39,263 nt of DNA, taken from the NCBI GenBank assembly GCA_905612245.1, contig CAJQRL010000055.1, forward strand, positions 1-39,263, read 5' to 3'. The position numbers and the translations under genes are program-made. Under the pieces are notes generated by a model, which was not told the origin of the DNA, ran no database searches, and saw only the letters and a program-made list of their open reading frames with translations. Every line of letters starts with the position of its first letter. The first letter of the stretch is position 1. This document shows, piece after piece, positions 23,642 to 34,075 of the stretch. Source of the DNA: an uncultured Nitrosomonadaceae bacterium (lineage in GTDB: Bacteria; Pseudomonadota; Gammaproteobacteria; Burkholderiales; Nitrosomonadaceae).

Positions 23642-24991
23642 TTACTCCTTTAGATGATAAGTTCTTGAGCCAGTATTTGTGGAATCATCCTGAGCCGAAT
23701 CAGTGGTTAGGCTCTGAGATATTGACTTACTAGGTTTTATGCCAAGTTCTTTTAGCATTTCTGCCTGGCGTATAACATTTCCTTTCCCTTTCGAAAATTT
23801 ACCATAGGCGTCATCATAAGAAATTTGTGCTTGCTGTAAGCGTTTTCCTAGCATATCAAGATCTTCCACGAAGCCAGCCAATTTATTGTAGAGTTCTGCT
23901 CCACGACTAGCAATCTCCTGTGCGTTACTATTTTGTTGCTCTTGTTTCCAGAGGTGTGCAACAGTACGAACTACAAATAGCAAAGTACTAGGACTAACGA
24001 GCAAAATATTTTTTTTCCATGACTCCAGCCATAAATTATTATCATGTGATATGGCGAGCATAAAGGCTGGTTCAACTGGTATAAACATCAGAACAAAATC
24101 AAAAGACTGTAGCCCATAAAGTTGGTGATAATTTTTTTCAGAAAGCTCCTTAATATGGGAATGAACTGACTCGAGATGTTTCTTTATAGCGGCTATACGC
24201 TCAGGGTCATTGTCTGAATTAGCATGTATCTCATATGCTGTAAGTGATACTTTGGCATCAATAATAAGATGGCGCTGTTCTGGTAGGTGAACAACTACGT
24301 CAGGCTGAACCCGAGTTCCATCCTCCCGGACATGGCTTACCTGTACATTATATTCGTGTCCTTTACGTAATCCAGAAGCTTCTAATACACGTTCTAAGAT
24401 TAATTCACCCCAATTACCTTGTGCCTTAGACTGTCCTGTGAGGGCCTGAGTAAGGTTATGTGCGTCGTCAGATAACTGATTATTAAGCGTCATAAGCTGT
24501 TTTACTTGTTCAGAAAGCGCCGACCGATCTTTACTTTCCTGAATATAAACCTCCTGCACCTTTCCCTGAAACTCAGAAATTTTTATCTTGAGAGGCCCGA
24601 GTATCTGATCAAGATTAATTTTGTTTTGGTCAGTAAATTTTTTTGATTTTTCTTCTAAAATTTCACTGGCTAAAGTTTTAAATTGATTGGATAGCTGTTC
24701 TTTCGAATCTTCCCTGAACTCAATTCTCTCTTTAGCCTGTGACCGTTCCAGCTCTAATATTGTTGTCAATTGTACAATTTCAGTGCTCAACTCTTGCTTT
24801 CTAATAGCTAATTGATTCTGTAAGAGTGTAAGAGCGCCATTCTCAGCTGCCAACCTTTGTAAGTCTTTCTCAGAAGAAAATAATCTCTCAGTAAGACGGG
24901 CAGTAAGGGTACGCTGTCCTAACCAAACAATTCCTGCACCGACAAATAGCCCGACAGCAAGTGCGATAAGAAGATAGATTGGCTGTTCCAT
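23642..24991 (-). CDS. rmuC: DNA recombination protein RmuC
   Basis: A 449-residue protein: one N-terminal membrane segment (PIYLLIALAVGLFVGAGIVWL), a long coiled-coil (about 35-190, charged heptads), then the RmuC nuclease-like domain about 190-390 with the motifs KAQGNWGELILERVLEASGLRKGHEY, VQPDVVVHLPEQRHLIIDAKVSLTAYE (restriction-endonuclease-like DxK) and SFDFVLMFIPVEPAF. RmuC limits recombination at inverted repeats and has been linked to phage defence. It is convergent with the YihY gene with 48 nt between stops. Length and motif order are ordinary. Confidence 0.94.
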   Translation of the reverse strand: MEQPIYLLIALAVGLFVGAGIVWLGQRTLTARLTERLFSSEKDLQRLAAENGALTLLQNQLAIRKQELSTEIVQLTTILELERSQAKERIEFREDSKEQLSNQFKTLASEILEEKSKKFTDQNKINLDQILGPLKIKISEFQGKVQEVYIQESKDRSALSEQVKQLMTLNNQLSDDAHNLTQALTGQSKAQGNWGELILERVLEASGLRKGHEYNVQVSHVREDGTRVQPDVVVHLPEQRHLIIDAKVSLTAYEIHANSDNDPERIAAIKKHLESVHSHIKELSEKNYHQLYGLQSFDFVLMFIPVEPAFMLAISHDNNLWLESWKKNILLVSPSTLLFVVRTVAHLWKQEQQNSNAQEIASRGAELYNKLAGFVEDLDMLGKRLQQAQISYDDAYGKFSKGKGNVIRQAEMLKELGIKPSKSISQSLTTDSAQDDSTNTGSRTYHLKE

Positions 24992-25288
24992 AAATTTTAG
25001 AATAAATTAGTAGGATTTCATTCTTTTAATAGTAAAAAATATATTTATATTGACACATGAAAGCTGGGTATTCAACATATTCCAAGAGCCCATCGTGCCT
25101 TGACCAGTATATGACTACAAGTATTATTATCGTAGTTTATAATACGAAAATCCCGTAAAAAAATTTATTCTAAATAAACTGTATATTTTGATGGGCTATA
25201 TGTAATTGCTGCACCAAATTTGATAAAAATTCCCATTTAAAGAATAATTTATGTATAAATACACTTCTAATATAGCGCTGACATAATT

Positions 25289-26242
25289 ATGTTAAAGCAA
25301 CCATTACATAAGCGCTGGCTGGTATTTTTTTCGATTCTATTGATGTCGTCACTATTCCTTCCATTTGCCTCATCTGCTGCCGAGAGAATACCCGCTTTAA
25401 GTATAGATAAAAAAACTGTTACCTGGAAACACCTGTCATTTAAAGGGAAGGAATTTTTTGCCCAGCTTTCAGCTGAAATTGAATTAATATCACCATTAGA
25501 ATCTGAACTTGATGCTGCATTTATACCTTCTCCTCAGGGCGTTCCTGTAGCCATCACAAAATTCGGAGCATTAGTTATTGATACTAAGATTTCGGTGAAA
25601 TCTATTTTTGGCAAAATAAAATTACGAAAGATAGCCTGGTTTGATCCTGTCACTCTATCAGCCATGCAGTATGTACGCGAGCGAAGAGGATTTAAAGATT
25701 CTGAAAAAACTTATCGATTTACAGACAAGGGTATTTTTAGAGTTGCTAAAAAACCAATTGGTAAGGATGAGATCATGCAACCATCGGAGAGATGGTCAGC
25801 TAGTAATGAAGAGTTCTATCCGTATGATTCTGAGAAGAAGGATTGTGTGAATATAACCGCACCTATACCTGTTATTTATTTAATTTCGGCATTAAAAATT
25901 TCAGACTTTGAAAAGCCTGTGACTATATGTGTTTTTAACAAAAAAAAGACCGTCTACCTTGATATCCAGAAAGAGCCCTCTGAAGCTTTTCAACTTAATC
26001 ATATTGAAGTAAAGGGCGACAAAACTATTCATAAAAACACATCAATTTTAGCTGAGGTACTCTCGCTCAAGGCAAGGTCAATCTCTTCGGGCCAGGCAAT
26101 AGATGACTTTACTTTAGTTGGATTACAAGGAGACCTTAGAATTTATATTGATAGTGAGTCACGAACTCCGGTTCAGCTAAGGGGTGACTACAAGAGTTTT
26201 GGAGAAATAAAATTAAATCTTCGTCAAATGGTATATAAATAA
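25289..26242 (+). CDS. secreted protein of unknown function (periplasmic)
   Basis: A 317-residue protein with a signal peptide (about 1-30, ending PFASSAA). The mature part is rich in beta-prone stretches (VTWKHLSFKGKEFFAQLSAEIEL; RVAKKPIGKDEIMQPSERW; SRTPVQLRGDYKSFGEIKLNLRQMVYK) and has two cysteines (KKDCVNI, VTICVFN). The closing SESRTPVQLRGDYKSFGEIKL pattern, where a residue of the substrate side is compared with an applied modification, loosely recalls DUF3108-type proteins, but I cannot assign it. The Sel1-repeat gene begins 3 nt after its stop, so the two form an operon. The start ATG at 25289 has no obvious ribosome site. Confidence 0.65.
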   Translation: MLKQPLHKRWLVFFSILLMSSLFLPFASSAAERIPALSIDKKTVTWKHLSFKGKEFFAQLSAEIELISPLESELDAAFIPSPQGVPVAITKFGALVIDTKISVKSIFGKIKLRKIAWFDPVTLSAMQYVRERRGFKDSEKTYRFTDKGIFRVAKKPIGKDEIMQPSERWSASNEEFYPYDSEKKDCVNITAPIPVIYLISALKISDFEKPVTICVFNKKKTVYLDIQKEPSEAFQLNHIEVKGDKTIHKNTSILAEVLSLKARSISSGQAIDDFTLVGLQGDLRIYIDSESRTPVQLRGDYKSFGEIKLNLRQMVYK

Positions 26243-26245
26243 AAA

Positions 26246-27172
26246 ATGAAAATATTATATAAATATATATGTACAAGCATTTTTCTCCTAACCGTATCAA
26301 CAGGGCACGTATTTGCTGACCCCATATCTGAGGGACAGCAGTCCTATCTTGAGGGTAATTATGCAGAGGCAGTTCAATTAATTCGCCCGCTGGCAGAAAA
26401 AGGAGATATTCTTGCCCAATATAATCTTGGCGTTATGTATGCTAACGAAAAAAGTGAAATTCATGACGACAAGGAAGCGTTCAAATGGTTTCTTTTGGCT
26501 GCTGATCAGGGCGATTCTGATGCGCAAGTTTGGCTTGGTGAATCATATATAGGCGGGAGAGGTGTCACCTGGGATGTTCAGAAAGCCATAGACTGGTATC
26601 GCCTAGCAGGAGAACAGGGTCATATAGTTGCTCAAGTTAGACTTGGCTTAATGTATGACGAGGGACAAGGCGTTACACAGGATTATCAGGAAGCAGTAAG
26701 GTGGTATCAGTTGGCTGCAAAACAGAATGTCGTAGACGCTCAGTACAGGCTGGGCGCGATGTATGATGAAGGCCAAGGCATTTCTCAGGATCACCAGGAA
26801 GCAGTGAAATGGTACCGCTCTGCTGCTGATCTAGGGTATGTGAGCGCACAGTTTAAGCTTGCTGTCATGTACGACCGGGGTGAAAATATCACTCAGGACT
26901 ATCAGGAGGCTCTTAAGTATTATTATCTTGCTGCTGTACAAGGCCATACTAATGCGCAAGCTAGCCTTGGAATGATGTACGGTCAAGGGCAGGGCACACC
27001 TAAGAACGATATTCGTGCTCATATGTGGTTAGATCTTGCTGCTTCAAATGGGAGTGGTTTAGCTGAGCACGGTAGAAATCTACTTGCCGAGAAAATGTCT
27101 TCCTCAGAAGTAAAAGAATCAAAGGAGCTGGCGCAGGCTTGTAAAGATAGCAACTATAAGGACTGTAGCTAG
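26246..27172 (+). CDS. Sel1-like repeat protein, secreted
   Basis: A 308-residue protein with a signal peptide (about 1-24, ending GHVFA) and six to seven Sel1/TPR-like repeats of about 36 residues (for example AEKGDILAQYNLGVMYANE, AGEQGHIVAQVRLGLMYDEGQGVTQDYQEAVRWYQLAAKQ). These form a superhelical scaffold for protein-protein contacts in the periplasm or outside. The C-terminus (SSSEVKESKELAQACKDSNYKDCS) resembles the usual cap helix of the family and has two cysteines. It is co-transcribed with the secreted gene immediately upstream, so the two may act together. The binding partner is unknown. Confidence 0.9.
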   Translation: MKILYKYICTSIFLLTVSTGHVFADPISEGQQSYLEGNYAEAVQLIRPLAEKGDILAQYNLGVMYANEKSEIHDDKEAFKWFLLAADQGDSDAQVWLGESYIGGRGVTWDVQKAIDWYRLAGEQGHIVAQVRLGLMYDEGQGVTQDYQEAVRWYQLAAKQNVVDAQYRLGAMYDEGQGISQDHQEAVKWYRSAADLGYVSAQFKLAVMYDRGENITQDYQEALKYYYLAAVQGHTNAQASLGMMYGQGQGTPKNDIRAHMWLDLAASNGSGLAEHGRNLLAEKMSSSEVKESKELAQACKDSNYKDCS

Positions 27173-27476
27173 ATAGAGAAAAAAATAATTACCTAGCACT
27201 AATTATTTTAATCGTTTGACAAGCAAAGGACCCTCCGATAGTCTTCCTTTACAGTTTAGATTTTGTTAGTAATTATTTGTCAGATTGTAATTTTATAATT
27301 AATATTCAAATCAAATCTAAACTTCAAAGGAACTTACTAGACTATCTGTTCGTCGAAGTTGATTAACACAATAACTGGAAGAAATATCATTATAGATTAA
27401 GCATCCAGCACAATTACTCTAACTGGCCATAATAGATTTTATCAATATGTTGGTTAAACTTTTTTAGGAGAAAGTT
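27173..27476. other. intergenic region between the Sel1 gene and the rubrerythrin gene
   Basis: Starts with a probable terminator (27182-27209) and ends with the rubrerythrin promoter and ribosome site (AGGAG at 27466-27470). The rest is AT-rich without convincing frames, dyads or RNA gene features. Confidence 0.5.
27182..27209 (+). terminator. AT-rich stem-loop terminator candidate after the Sel1 gene
   Basis: Perfect 10-bp inverted repeat AAAATAATTA (27182-27191) / TAATTATTTT (27200-27209), 8-nt loop, 10 nt past the stop codon. The stem is all A-T so weak, but the 3' arm itself provides the T-run. Confidence 0.4.
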
Positions 27477-27896
27477 ATGCAACTCAAAGGATCTGAAACG
27501 GAAGTAAATTTAAAAGCGGCCTTTGCGGGTGAATCTCAAGCAAATCGCCGGTATCTATATTTTGCAAACAAGGCTGATATAGAAGGCCAAAATGATGTGG
27601 CAGCAGTATTTCGTTCTACTGCTGAAGGGGAAACAGGGCATGCTCACGGTCATCTTGAGCACCTAGAACCTTGCGGTGATCCAGCAACTGGGCTACCTAT
27701 TGGCGCATCACGTGACAACCTTAAGGCTGCCATCGCTGGTGAAACTCATGAATATACTGATATGTATCCTGGAATGGCAAAGTCTGCACGTACCGAAGGC
27801 TTTGATGAAATTGCTGATTGGTTTGAAACCCTAGCGAAAGCAGAGCGTTCACATGCCAATCGTTTTCAGAAAGCTTTAGACGCCTTTACTGATTAA
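27477..27896 (+). CDS. rubrerythrin-family diiron protein without rubredoxin domain
   Basis: A 139-residue ferritin-like four-helix protein: [20 protein letters not shown] (first helix, Glu ligand and NRRY), [14 protein letters not shown] (ExxH), [13 protein letters not shown], and [15 protein letters not shown] (ExxH). These are the diiron ligands of rubrerythrins. The C-terminal rubredoxin FeS4 domain of classical rubrerythrin is missing, so an outside electron donor is needed. It likely reduces hydrogen peroxide in the cytoplasm. AGGAG precedes the ATG. The gene leads a three-gene cassette with an Fe-S oxidoreductase-like protein and a DUF3501 protein; a large stem-loop separates it from the second gene. 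Confidence 0.93.
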   Translation: MQLKGSETEVNLKAAFAGESQANRRYLYFANKADIEGQNDVAAVFRSTAEGETGHAHGHLEHLEPCGDPATGLPIGASRDNLKAAIAGETHEYTDMYPGMAKSARTEGFDEIADWFETLAKAERSHANRFQKALDAFTD

Positions 27897-27918
27897 GTAA
27901 ACAGGTGTAATAAAATCT

Positions 27919-27968
27919 AGTGGATTAACTAAAAGAAGCTTTATAAGCTTAACTTGAGTTGATCCACT
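27919..27968 (+). promoter_or_regulatory. large nested stem-loop between rubrerythrin and Fe-S genes
   Basis: Outer 12-bp stem (27919-27930 with 27957-27968; one G-U pair) encloses a perfect inner hairpin AAGCTT-TAT-AAGCTT (27936-27950). It is followed by CCTATTTTG, a weak T-run. It ends 38 nt before the next start codon. Likely roles are partial termination, setting a high rubrerythrin to low Fe-S protein ratio, or mRNA protection. Confidence 0.55.
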
Positions 27969-28006
27969 CCTATTTTGTAATTTCTTTCTAGTAATTTCTT
28001 ATTCCC

Positions 28007-29338
28007 ATGGCCACCTATGAAGGAAGTTTAGACGCGCCCAAACGCAATCCTATAGATTGGAAGAATCCTGATTTTTACAAAGAAGCAGAGCTATTCGATG
28101 AAATGGATCGCGTTTTTGACATCTGTCATACATGTCGACGTTGTGTCAATCTTTGCACGGCATTTCCAACTTTGTTTGACCTCATCGATGAGGGGACAAC
28201 CGGCGAACTAGATGGGGTAGAAAAAAACAAATTATGGGAAGTAGTAGATCGCTGCTATCTCTGTGATATGTGTTTTATGTCGAAATGCCCATACGTGCCA
28301 CCGCACAAGTGGAACGTAGATTTCCCTCATTTAATGCTACGTGGTAAAGCAATTAAATATAAAAAAGGTGAAACTAATTTCCGAGATAAGATGCTATCCA
28401 GCACCGACATTATGGGTAAAATTGCGAGTATCCCCGTTGTAGTGCAAGTAGTAAATGCCTCAATTAAAGCGCCAACTGCTAGGAAATTAATAGAAAGCGC
28501 GCTAGATATTCATGCGAAACGAGAACTGCCTGAATACACTGCTAAGAAATTCCGTACTAATGCTAAGGTAGACGAATCATTTGCTGTAAAAAATGGTGAA
28601 AAAACATCAGGTAAGGTTGGTATTTATTCAACATGCTACGTAAATTATAATGAGCCCGGCATTGGCCACGATCTTATAGAAATACTTAAATATAATGAGA
28701 TCCCGACACGCTTAGTAGAAAAAGAGGTATGTTGTGGCATGCCTAAGCTGGAACTAGGTGATTTGGAAGCAGTAGAGAAGCTTAAAAATATCAATATTCC
28801 TAATCTCGCAAAGCTAGCAAGAGATGGATACTCTATTATTATGTCGGTACCTTCTTGTGCGCTTATGTTTAAGCAGGAATTACCACTCATGTTCCCGGAT
28901 GATAAGGATGTGAAGCTAGTAGCAGAGGCAACGTTTGATCCTTTTGAATATTTAATGCTACGCAATCGAGATGGATTATTAAAAACTGATTTTAAAGTCC
29001 CTTTAGGTAACGTGTCTTACCATATTCCCTGCCACTTGAGAGTTCAGAATATTGGTAAAAAGACAAAAGACATGCTGGAAATGATTCCAGAAACAACAGT
29101 TAATCTAGTAGAGCGTTGCTCTGGTCATGATGGAACCTGGGGAGTTAAAAGTGAATATTTTGCTGACTCCATGAAGATTGGTAAGCCAGTCTTTAAAAAA
29201 ATGGCAGAATCTGATCCTGATTATATAAGTTCTGATTGTGCCATTGCAGGGCGTCATATATACCAGGGTATGGGGGGGAGTCCTGGAGTAAAGCAACACC
29301 CATTGACACTGCTTCGGATTGCTTACGGGTTAACCTAA
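28007..29338 (+). CDS. GlpC/HdrD-like Fe-S protein: two [4Fe-4S] motifs and two CCG-type domains
   Basis: A 443-residue protein. Near the N-terminus two ferredoxin-like motifs, CHTCRRCVNLC and CYLCDMCFMSKCP, each bind a [4Fe-4S] cluster. Then come two CCG-like domains: the first is complete (CYVNYNEPGIG..., EKEVCCGMPKLE, PSCALMF); in the second (CHLRVQNIGKK..., ERCSGHDGTWG, SSDCAIAGRH) the CC pair is CS, so a cysteine ligand is lost. Related to GlpC and the catalytic subunit of heterodisulfide reductase. No membrane anchor or flavin subunit lies beside it. It is regularly found with rubrerythrin and DUF3501 and may pass electrons to the rubrerythrin; that is inference. The start ATG has only a weak ribosome site. 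Confidence 0.88.
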   Translation: MATYEGSLDAPKRNPIDWKNPDFYKEAELFDEMDRVFDICHTCRRCVNLCTAFPTLFDLIDEGTTGELDGVEKNKLWEVVDRCYLCDMCFMSKCPYVPPHKWNVDFPHLMLRGKAIKYKKGETNFRDKMLSSTDIMGKIASIPVVVQVVNASIKAPTARKLIESALDIHAKRELPEYTAKKFRTNAKVDESFAVKNGEKTSGKVGIYSTCYVNYNEPGIGHDLIEILKYNEIPTRLVEKEVCCGMPKLELGDLEAVEKLKNINIPNLAKLARDGYSIIMSVPSCALMFKQELPLMFPDDKDVKLVAEATFDPFEYLMLRNRDGLLKTDFKVPLGNVSYHIPCHLRVQNIGKKTKDMLEMIPETTVNLVERCSGHDGTWGVKSEYFADSMKIGKPVFKKMAESDPDYISSDCAIAGRHIYQGMGGSPGVKQHPLTLLRIAYGLT

Positions 29339-29383
29339 AAAATAATCACAATTTTTCTACCAACTTTTATATATAAAAATATT

Positions 29384-29971
29384 ATGCCTAAAATTACTCG
29401 TGACAGCATTATGACATTAGAGGACTATGCTAAAACACGTCAGGATTTCCGTACGAAGGTAATGTTGCATAAGAAAAATAGAAGGATTCCTTTAGGTAAA
29501 AATATCACACTTATTTTTGAGGATGAGCTGACCATTCGTTATCAAATTCAGGAGATGCTTCGTATTGAGAAGGTTTTTGAAGAAGAAGGAATAATTGATG
29601 AAATAGAAGCATATAAAGAGCTTATTCCCGATGGTAGGAACTGGAAGGCAACCATGATGATTGAATACCCCGACCCTATAGTACGTGCTGATAAACTGGC
29701 CAAGTTGATTGGTGTTGAAAATAAAGTCTGGGCGAAAATTGAAAACCATGACCCTGTCTTTGCGATTGCTGATGAAGATTTAGATAGATCGACTGAAGAA
29801 AAAACCTCTGCAGTTCATTTTTTACGTTTTGAACTTAATCAGGATATGATCAGGGCCTTACGTAAGGGAGCATCTCTCAGTATGGGCATTGATCATCCTG
29901 CTTATCTGGAACAAATTAAACAAGTAGATGAGTTGGCAAGGGTCTCATTGGTTGCTGACCTAGATATCTAG
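29384..29971 (+). CDS. DUF3501 family protein
   Basis: A 195-residue cytoplasmic protein beginning MPKITRDSIMTLEDYAKTR, with RRIPLGKNITLIFEDELTIRYQIQEMLRIEKVFEE and the conserved ELIPDGRNWKATMMIEYPD. This is the DUF3501 signature as I recall it. The family has no known activity but nearly always stands next to the rubrerythrin and double-CCG Fe-S protein, as here, 45 nt downstream of the latter. No cofactor motif is visible: there is no cysteine at all, so it cannot bind Fe-S on its own; it may be a regulatory or assembly subunit. An AT-rich gap precedes the ATG. Confidence 0.85.
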   Translation: MPKITRDSIMTLEDYAKTRQDFRTKVMLHKKNRRIPLGKNITLIFEDELTIRYQIQEMLRIEKVFEEEGIIDEIEAYKELIPDGRNWKATMMIEYPDPIVRADKLAKLIGVENKVWAKIENHDPVFAIADEDLDRSTEEKTSAVHFLRFELNQDMIRALRKGASLSMGIDHPAYLEQIKQVDELARVSLVADLDI

Positions 29972-29990
29972 TCTGGATTTACGTTTTAAT

Positions 29991-31106
29991 TTATTGGTTC
30001 AGTAACACTAAGTTCTTTCTATTAATGAGCTCCACCTCATCTACATAGCCTAGAATAGGTTTAATCTCACTGCTAGTGCTTCCTAAAATCTTTCTGGTCT
30101 CTGTAGCACTATAATTAATAAGACCGAGAGCAATCTCCTCTCCTTTCAAATTCATACAATGTACTGCTTCTCCACGTTCAAAACTATCCGTTGTGTCTGT
30201 TACACCTATTGGTAGTAGGCTTGTTCCATCAACTAAAAGAGCAGTCACAGCACCATCATCCAATGTAATACTTCCATTTACCTGTAAACCAGCAATCCAT
30301 TGCTTACGGTCTGCAAGTTTTTCTGTATTCGTCAAGATTTCAGTTCCGACCGATTCACCTTGTGCTAGGCGAATTAGTATATTCTCTTCATGGCCTGATG
30401 CAATTATTGTGTTGGCACCACCTTTCGCAGCAAGCTTTGCAGCAGTTATTTTTGTAAGCATGCCTCCACGTCCGATTGAGCCTCCAGTGCCGCCTGCCAT
30501 CTGTTCAATCACAGTGTCTTCAGCCATAACACTATTTAGTAATTTAGCATTTGAGTCTATTCGTGGGTCAGCTGTATATAATCCAGCTTGATCAGTAAGA
30601 ATCACCAGCGCATCTGCATCAATAAGATTAGTCACTAACGCGGCCAGCGTATCATTATCCCCGAAGCAAATTTCATCAGGTACCACCGAATCATTTTCAT
30701 TAATAACTGGAACTACACCTAGATCTAATAATTCTCCAAAGGTAGAACCAATATTTAAATAACGTTTACGGTCAGCTAGATCCTCATGGGTTAGCAGCAG
30801 CTGCGCCGTTTGTAAATTATGCTCCTGAAAACAGGATTCATAAGTCTGAGCTAGCCCCATTTGGCCAACTGCTGCAGCTGCCTGTAGTTTATATAGTTCA
30901 TTAGGGCGCTCACTCCAGTTCAGACGCTGCATCCCCTCTGCTATAGCACCAGATGAAACTAGAACAACTGTTTTCCCCTCACTCTTTAGATATGCAATTT
31001 GTTTGGCAATAGAGGAGAGTCTTTCCTGATCAAGTCCTTTCCCCTGATTAGTAACTAGACTACTACCTATTTTTATAACGACCCGTTCGGCTTGCTTTAA
31101 TATCAT
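29991..31106 (-). CDS. proB: glutamate 5-kinase with C-terminal PUA domain
   Basis: A 371-residue enzyme catalysing the ATP-dependent phosphorylation of glutamate, first step of proline synthesis. The amino-acid-kinase domain (about 1-260) shows [52 protein letters not shown] and [22 protein letters not shown]; the PUA domain follows from about residue 275 ([25 protein letters not shown]). Length matches E. coli ProB. It lies 32 nt after obg on the same strand, the order rplU-rpmA-obg-proB familiar from many beta- and gammaproteobacteria. Feedback inhibition by proline is expected of the family. Confidence 0.96.
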   Translation of the reverse strand: MILKQAERVVIKIGSSLVTNQGKGLDQERLSSIAKQIAYLKSEGKTVVLVSSGAIAEGMQRLNWSERPNELYKLQAAAAVGQMGLAQTYESCFQEHNLQTAQLLLTHEDLADRKRYLNIGSTFGELLDLGVVPVINENDSVVPDEICFGDNDTLAALVTNLIDADALVILTDQAGLYTADPRIDSNAKLLNSVMAEDTVIEQMAGGTGGSIGRGGMLTKITAAKLAAKGGANTIIASGHEENILIRLAQGESVGTEILTNTEKLADRKQWIAGLQVNGSITLDDGAVTALLVDGTSLLPIGVTDTTDSFERGEAVHCMNLKGEEIALGLINYSATETRKILGSTSSEIKPILGYVDEVELINRKNLVLLNQ

Positions 31107-31137
31107 TTATATATTTGATTTTAAATTTGAATTTGAA

Positions 31138-32234
<1,097 letters not shown>

Positions 32235-32255
32235 ATTTGAATTAACTAAATAGGT

Positions 32256-32513
32256 TTAAGCGGTAGTTATACTTACTGTTTTTCGTTTTGCTGCTCCCCG
32301 AATACTAAATGTAACTAGTCCATTAATTTTAGCAAATAAGGTATGATCCCTTCCGATTCCGACATTATCACCAGGGTGCACTTGGGTTCCTCGTTGACGA
32401 ATTATAATACTACCTGCAGAAATCAATTCCCCACCAAATCTTTTAACTCCAAGTCGCTTTGAATTCGAGTCGCGGCCATTCCTAGAACTTCCGCCTGCTT
32501 TTTTATGTGCCAT
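32256..32513 (-). CDS. rpmA: 50S ribosomal protein L27
   Basis: An 85-residue protein: [29 protein letters not shown] at the N-terminus and [26 protein letters not shown], the diagnostic L27 sequence. The N-terminus reaches the peptidyl-transferase centre. Normal length. It follows rplU by 15 nt in the same operon. Confidence 0.98.
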   Translation of the reverse strand: MAHKKAGGSSRNGRDSNSKRLGVKRFGGELISAGSIIIRQRGTQVHPGDNVGIGRDHTLFAKINGLVTFSIRGAAKRKTVSITTA

Positions 32514-32528
32514 AGTTTGATACTCCCT

Positions 32529-32840
32529 TTATGCAGAAATGCCGGTGATCTGAATTTCGGTATAATTTTGTCGGTGTCCCTGGTGTTTTTGGTAGTGTTT
32601 CCGTCGTCTCATCTTGAAAATACGAACCTTGTCATGCCGACCTTGTCCTAGTACAGTTGCTTTAACTGTAGCGCCATCTACCAAAGGTTTGCCCATTGAA
32701 GTATTATCGCCATCAGAAACCATCAAAACTTGATCTATTACAAGTTCGCTACCAATTTCTGCTAATATCTGTTCTATTCTGATTTTTTCACCAGCTACAA
32801 CTCGATATTGTTTCCCGCCGGTTTTTATGACCGCATACAT
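32529..32840 (-). CDS. rplU: 50S ribosomal protein L21
   Basis: A 103-residue protein starting [20 protein letters not shown], typical of L21; ends with [14 protein letters not shown] use the ATG at 32840, which has GGAG 7 nt upstream; a TTG two codons earlier is less likely. It heads the rplU-rpmA-obg-proB set and is divergent from ispB. Confidence 0.98.
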   Translation of the reverse strand: MYAVIKTGGKQYRVVAGEKIRIEQILAEIGSELVIDQVLMVSDGDNTSMGKPLVDGATVKATVLGQGRHDKVRIFKMRRRKHYQKHQGHRQNYTEIQITGISA

Positions 32841-33007
32841 TGTCAAACTCCATGATTTACTTCAATGAAAGGGCAAATTATACAGATCTGCACTTACTTG
32901 GTCAAAGTTATGTCCTATTTACATTGAATAAATCAATATCTAAGCTATTAAACTTGACACGTCGGTGATGACTTTTTTAACATACCAGTTTTATTGTAGG
33001 GGTTACT

Positions 33008-33979
33008 TTGGCAATTGATCAAATTAAAAAACTTATCGGCCCTGATATGGAGGCTATGGATGAGGTAATCAGGGTGAAACTCCACTCTGATGTAGTGCTG
33101 GTCCGCCAAGTGGGCGAATATATTATTAATAGTGGCGGCAAGCGATTGCGGCCTGCATTAGTAATACTTTCATCAGGTGCATTTAATTACACTGGAAAGC
33201 ATCATCATAATCTTGCTGCAATAATTGAATTTATTCATACTGCTACTCTGCTTCATGACGACGTAGTGGACGCATCTGAACTAAGGAGAAGCAAGGCTAC
33301 AGCCAATGCTCTATTTGGTAATGCCACAAGTGTTTTAGTTGGAGATTTCCTTTATTCTAGGTCGTTTCAGATGATGGTTGAGGTTGATAATATGCGTATC
33401 ATGCAGGTCTTGGCAGATGCGACTAACACAATTGCTGAGGGCGAGGTGTTACAGTTAATAAACTGCCGTGATCCAAATGTAAATGAAGAGAATTATCTGC
33501 AGGTAATTCGTTATAAAACTGCCAAATTATTTGAAGCAGCAACCCGTTTAGGTGCAATTCTTAGTAATGTGTCACCAGAAGAGGAAGAATCAATGGCCTC
33601 TTATGGTATGCATCTTGGTACAGCATTTCAGATAACAGACGATATGTTGGATTATTCCGGAGATTACCATGACACCGGAAAAAATTTAGGTGATGACCTT
33701 GCTGAAGGAAAACCTACTTTACCGCTCATTTATGCCATGGAAAATGGCTCCAAAGAGCAGGCTGAAATCGTAAGCAAAGCTATCCAGAATGGTGGTGGAG
33801 AAGGGGCGCTGGAATCAGTCTTGAAAGTAATTCATGAAACAGGCGCATTGGATTACACTAGAAAAAAAGCAGAAGCTGAATCTTGTATGGCAATTGAAGC
33901 TATTTCATCACTTCCAGATTCTCAATACAAAGAATGTTTACTGCAATTGGCTGATTTCGCAGTATCGAGAAATCATTAG
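33008..33979 (+). CDS. ispB: polyprenyl (octaprenyl) diphosphate synthase
   Basis: A 323-residue trans-prenyltransferase extending isoprenoid chains for ubiquinone side chains. The two Asp-rich motifs are LLHDDVVDAS (first) and QITDDMLDYSGD (second), with GGKRLRPALVIL before and GEVLQLINC between, as in IspB. Chain length cannot be read safely; octaprenyl is the usual product of this locus. The start is TTG at 33008 with AGGGG about 5 nt upstream, no better ATG being available. Its divergence from rplU is conserved in proteobacteria. Confidence 0.93.
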   Translation: MAIDQIKKLIGPDMEAMDEVIRVKLHSDVVLVRQVGEYIINSGGKRLRPALVILSSGAFNYTGKHHHNLAAIIEFIHTATLLHDDVVDASELRRSKATANALFGNATSVLVGDFLYSRSFQMMVEVDNMRIMQVLADATNTIAEGEVLQLINCRDPNVNEENYLQVIRYKTAKLFEAATRLGAILSNVSPEEEESMASYGMHLGTAFQITDDMLDYSGDYHDTGKNLGDDLAEGKPTLPLIYAMENGSKEQAEIVSKAIQNGGGEGALESVLKVIHETGALDYTRKKAEAESCMAIEAISSLPDSQYKECLLQLADFAVSRNH

Positions 33980-34075
33980 CATTCCCTGTATAAATAGGCA
34001 AGAGTAGTATTAAGGAAGTTCTTTTATATTAAAATTAGATTCAACTAACCAACAATAAAAAATTCTTAACAGGCT

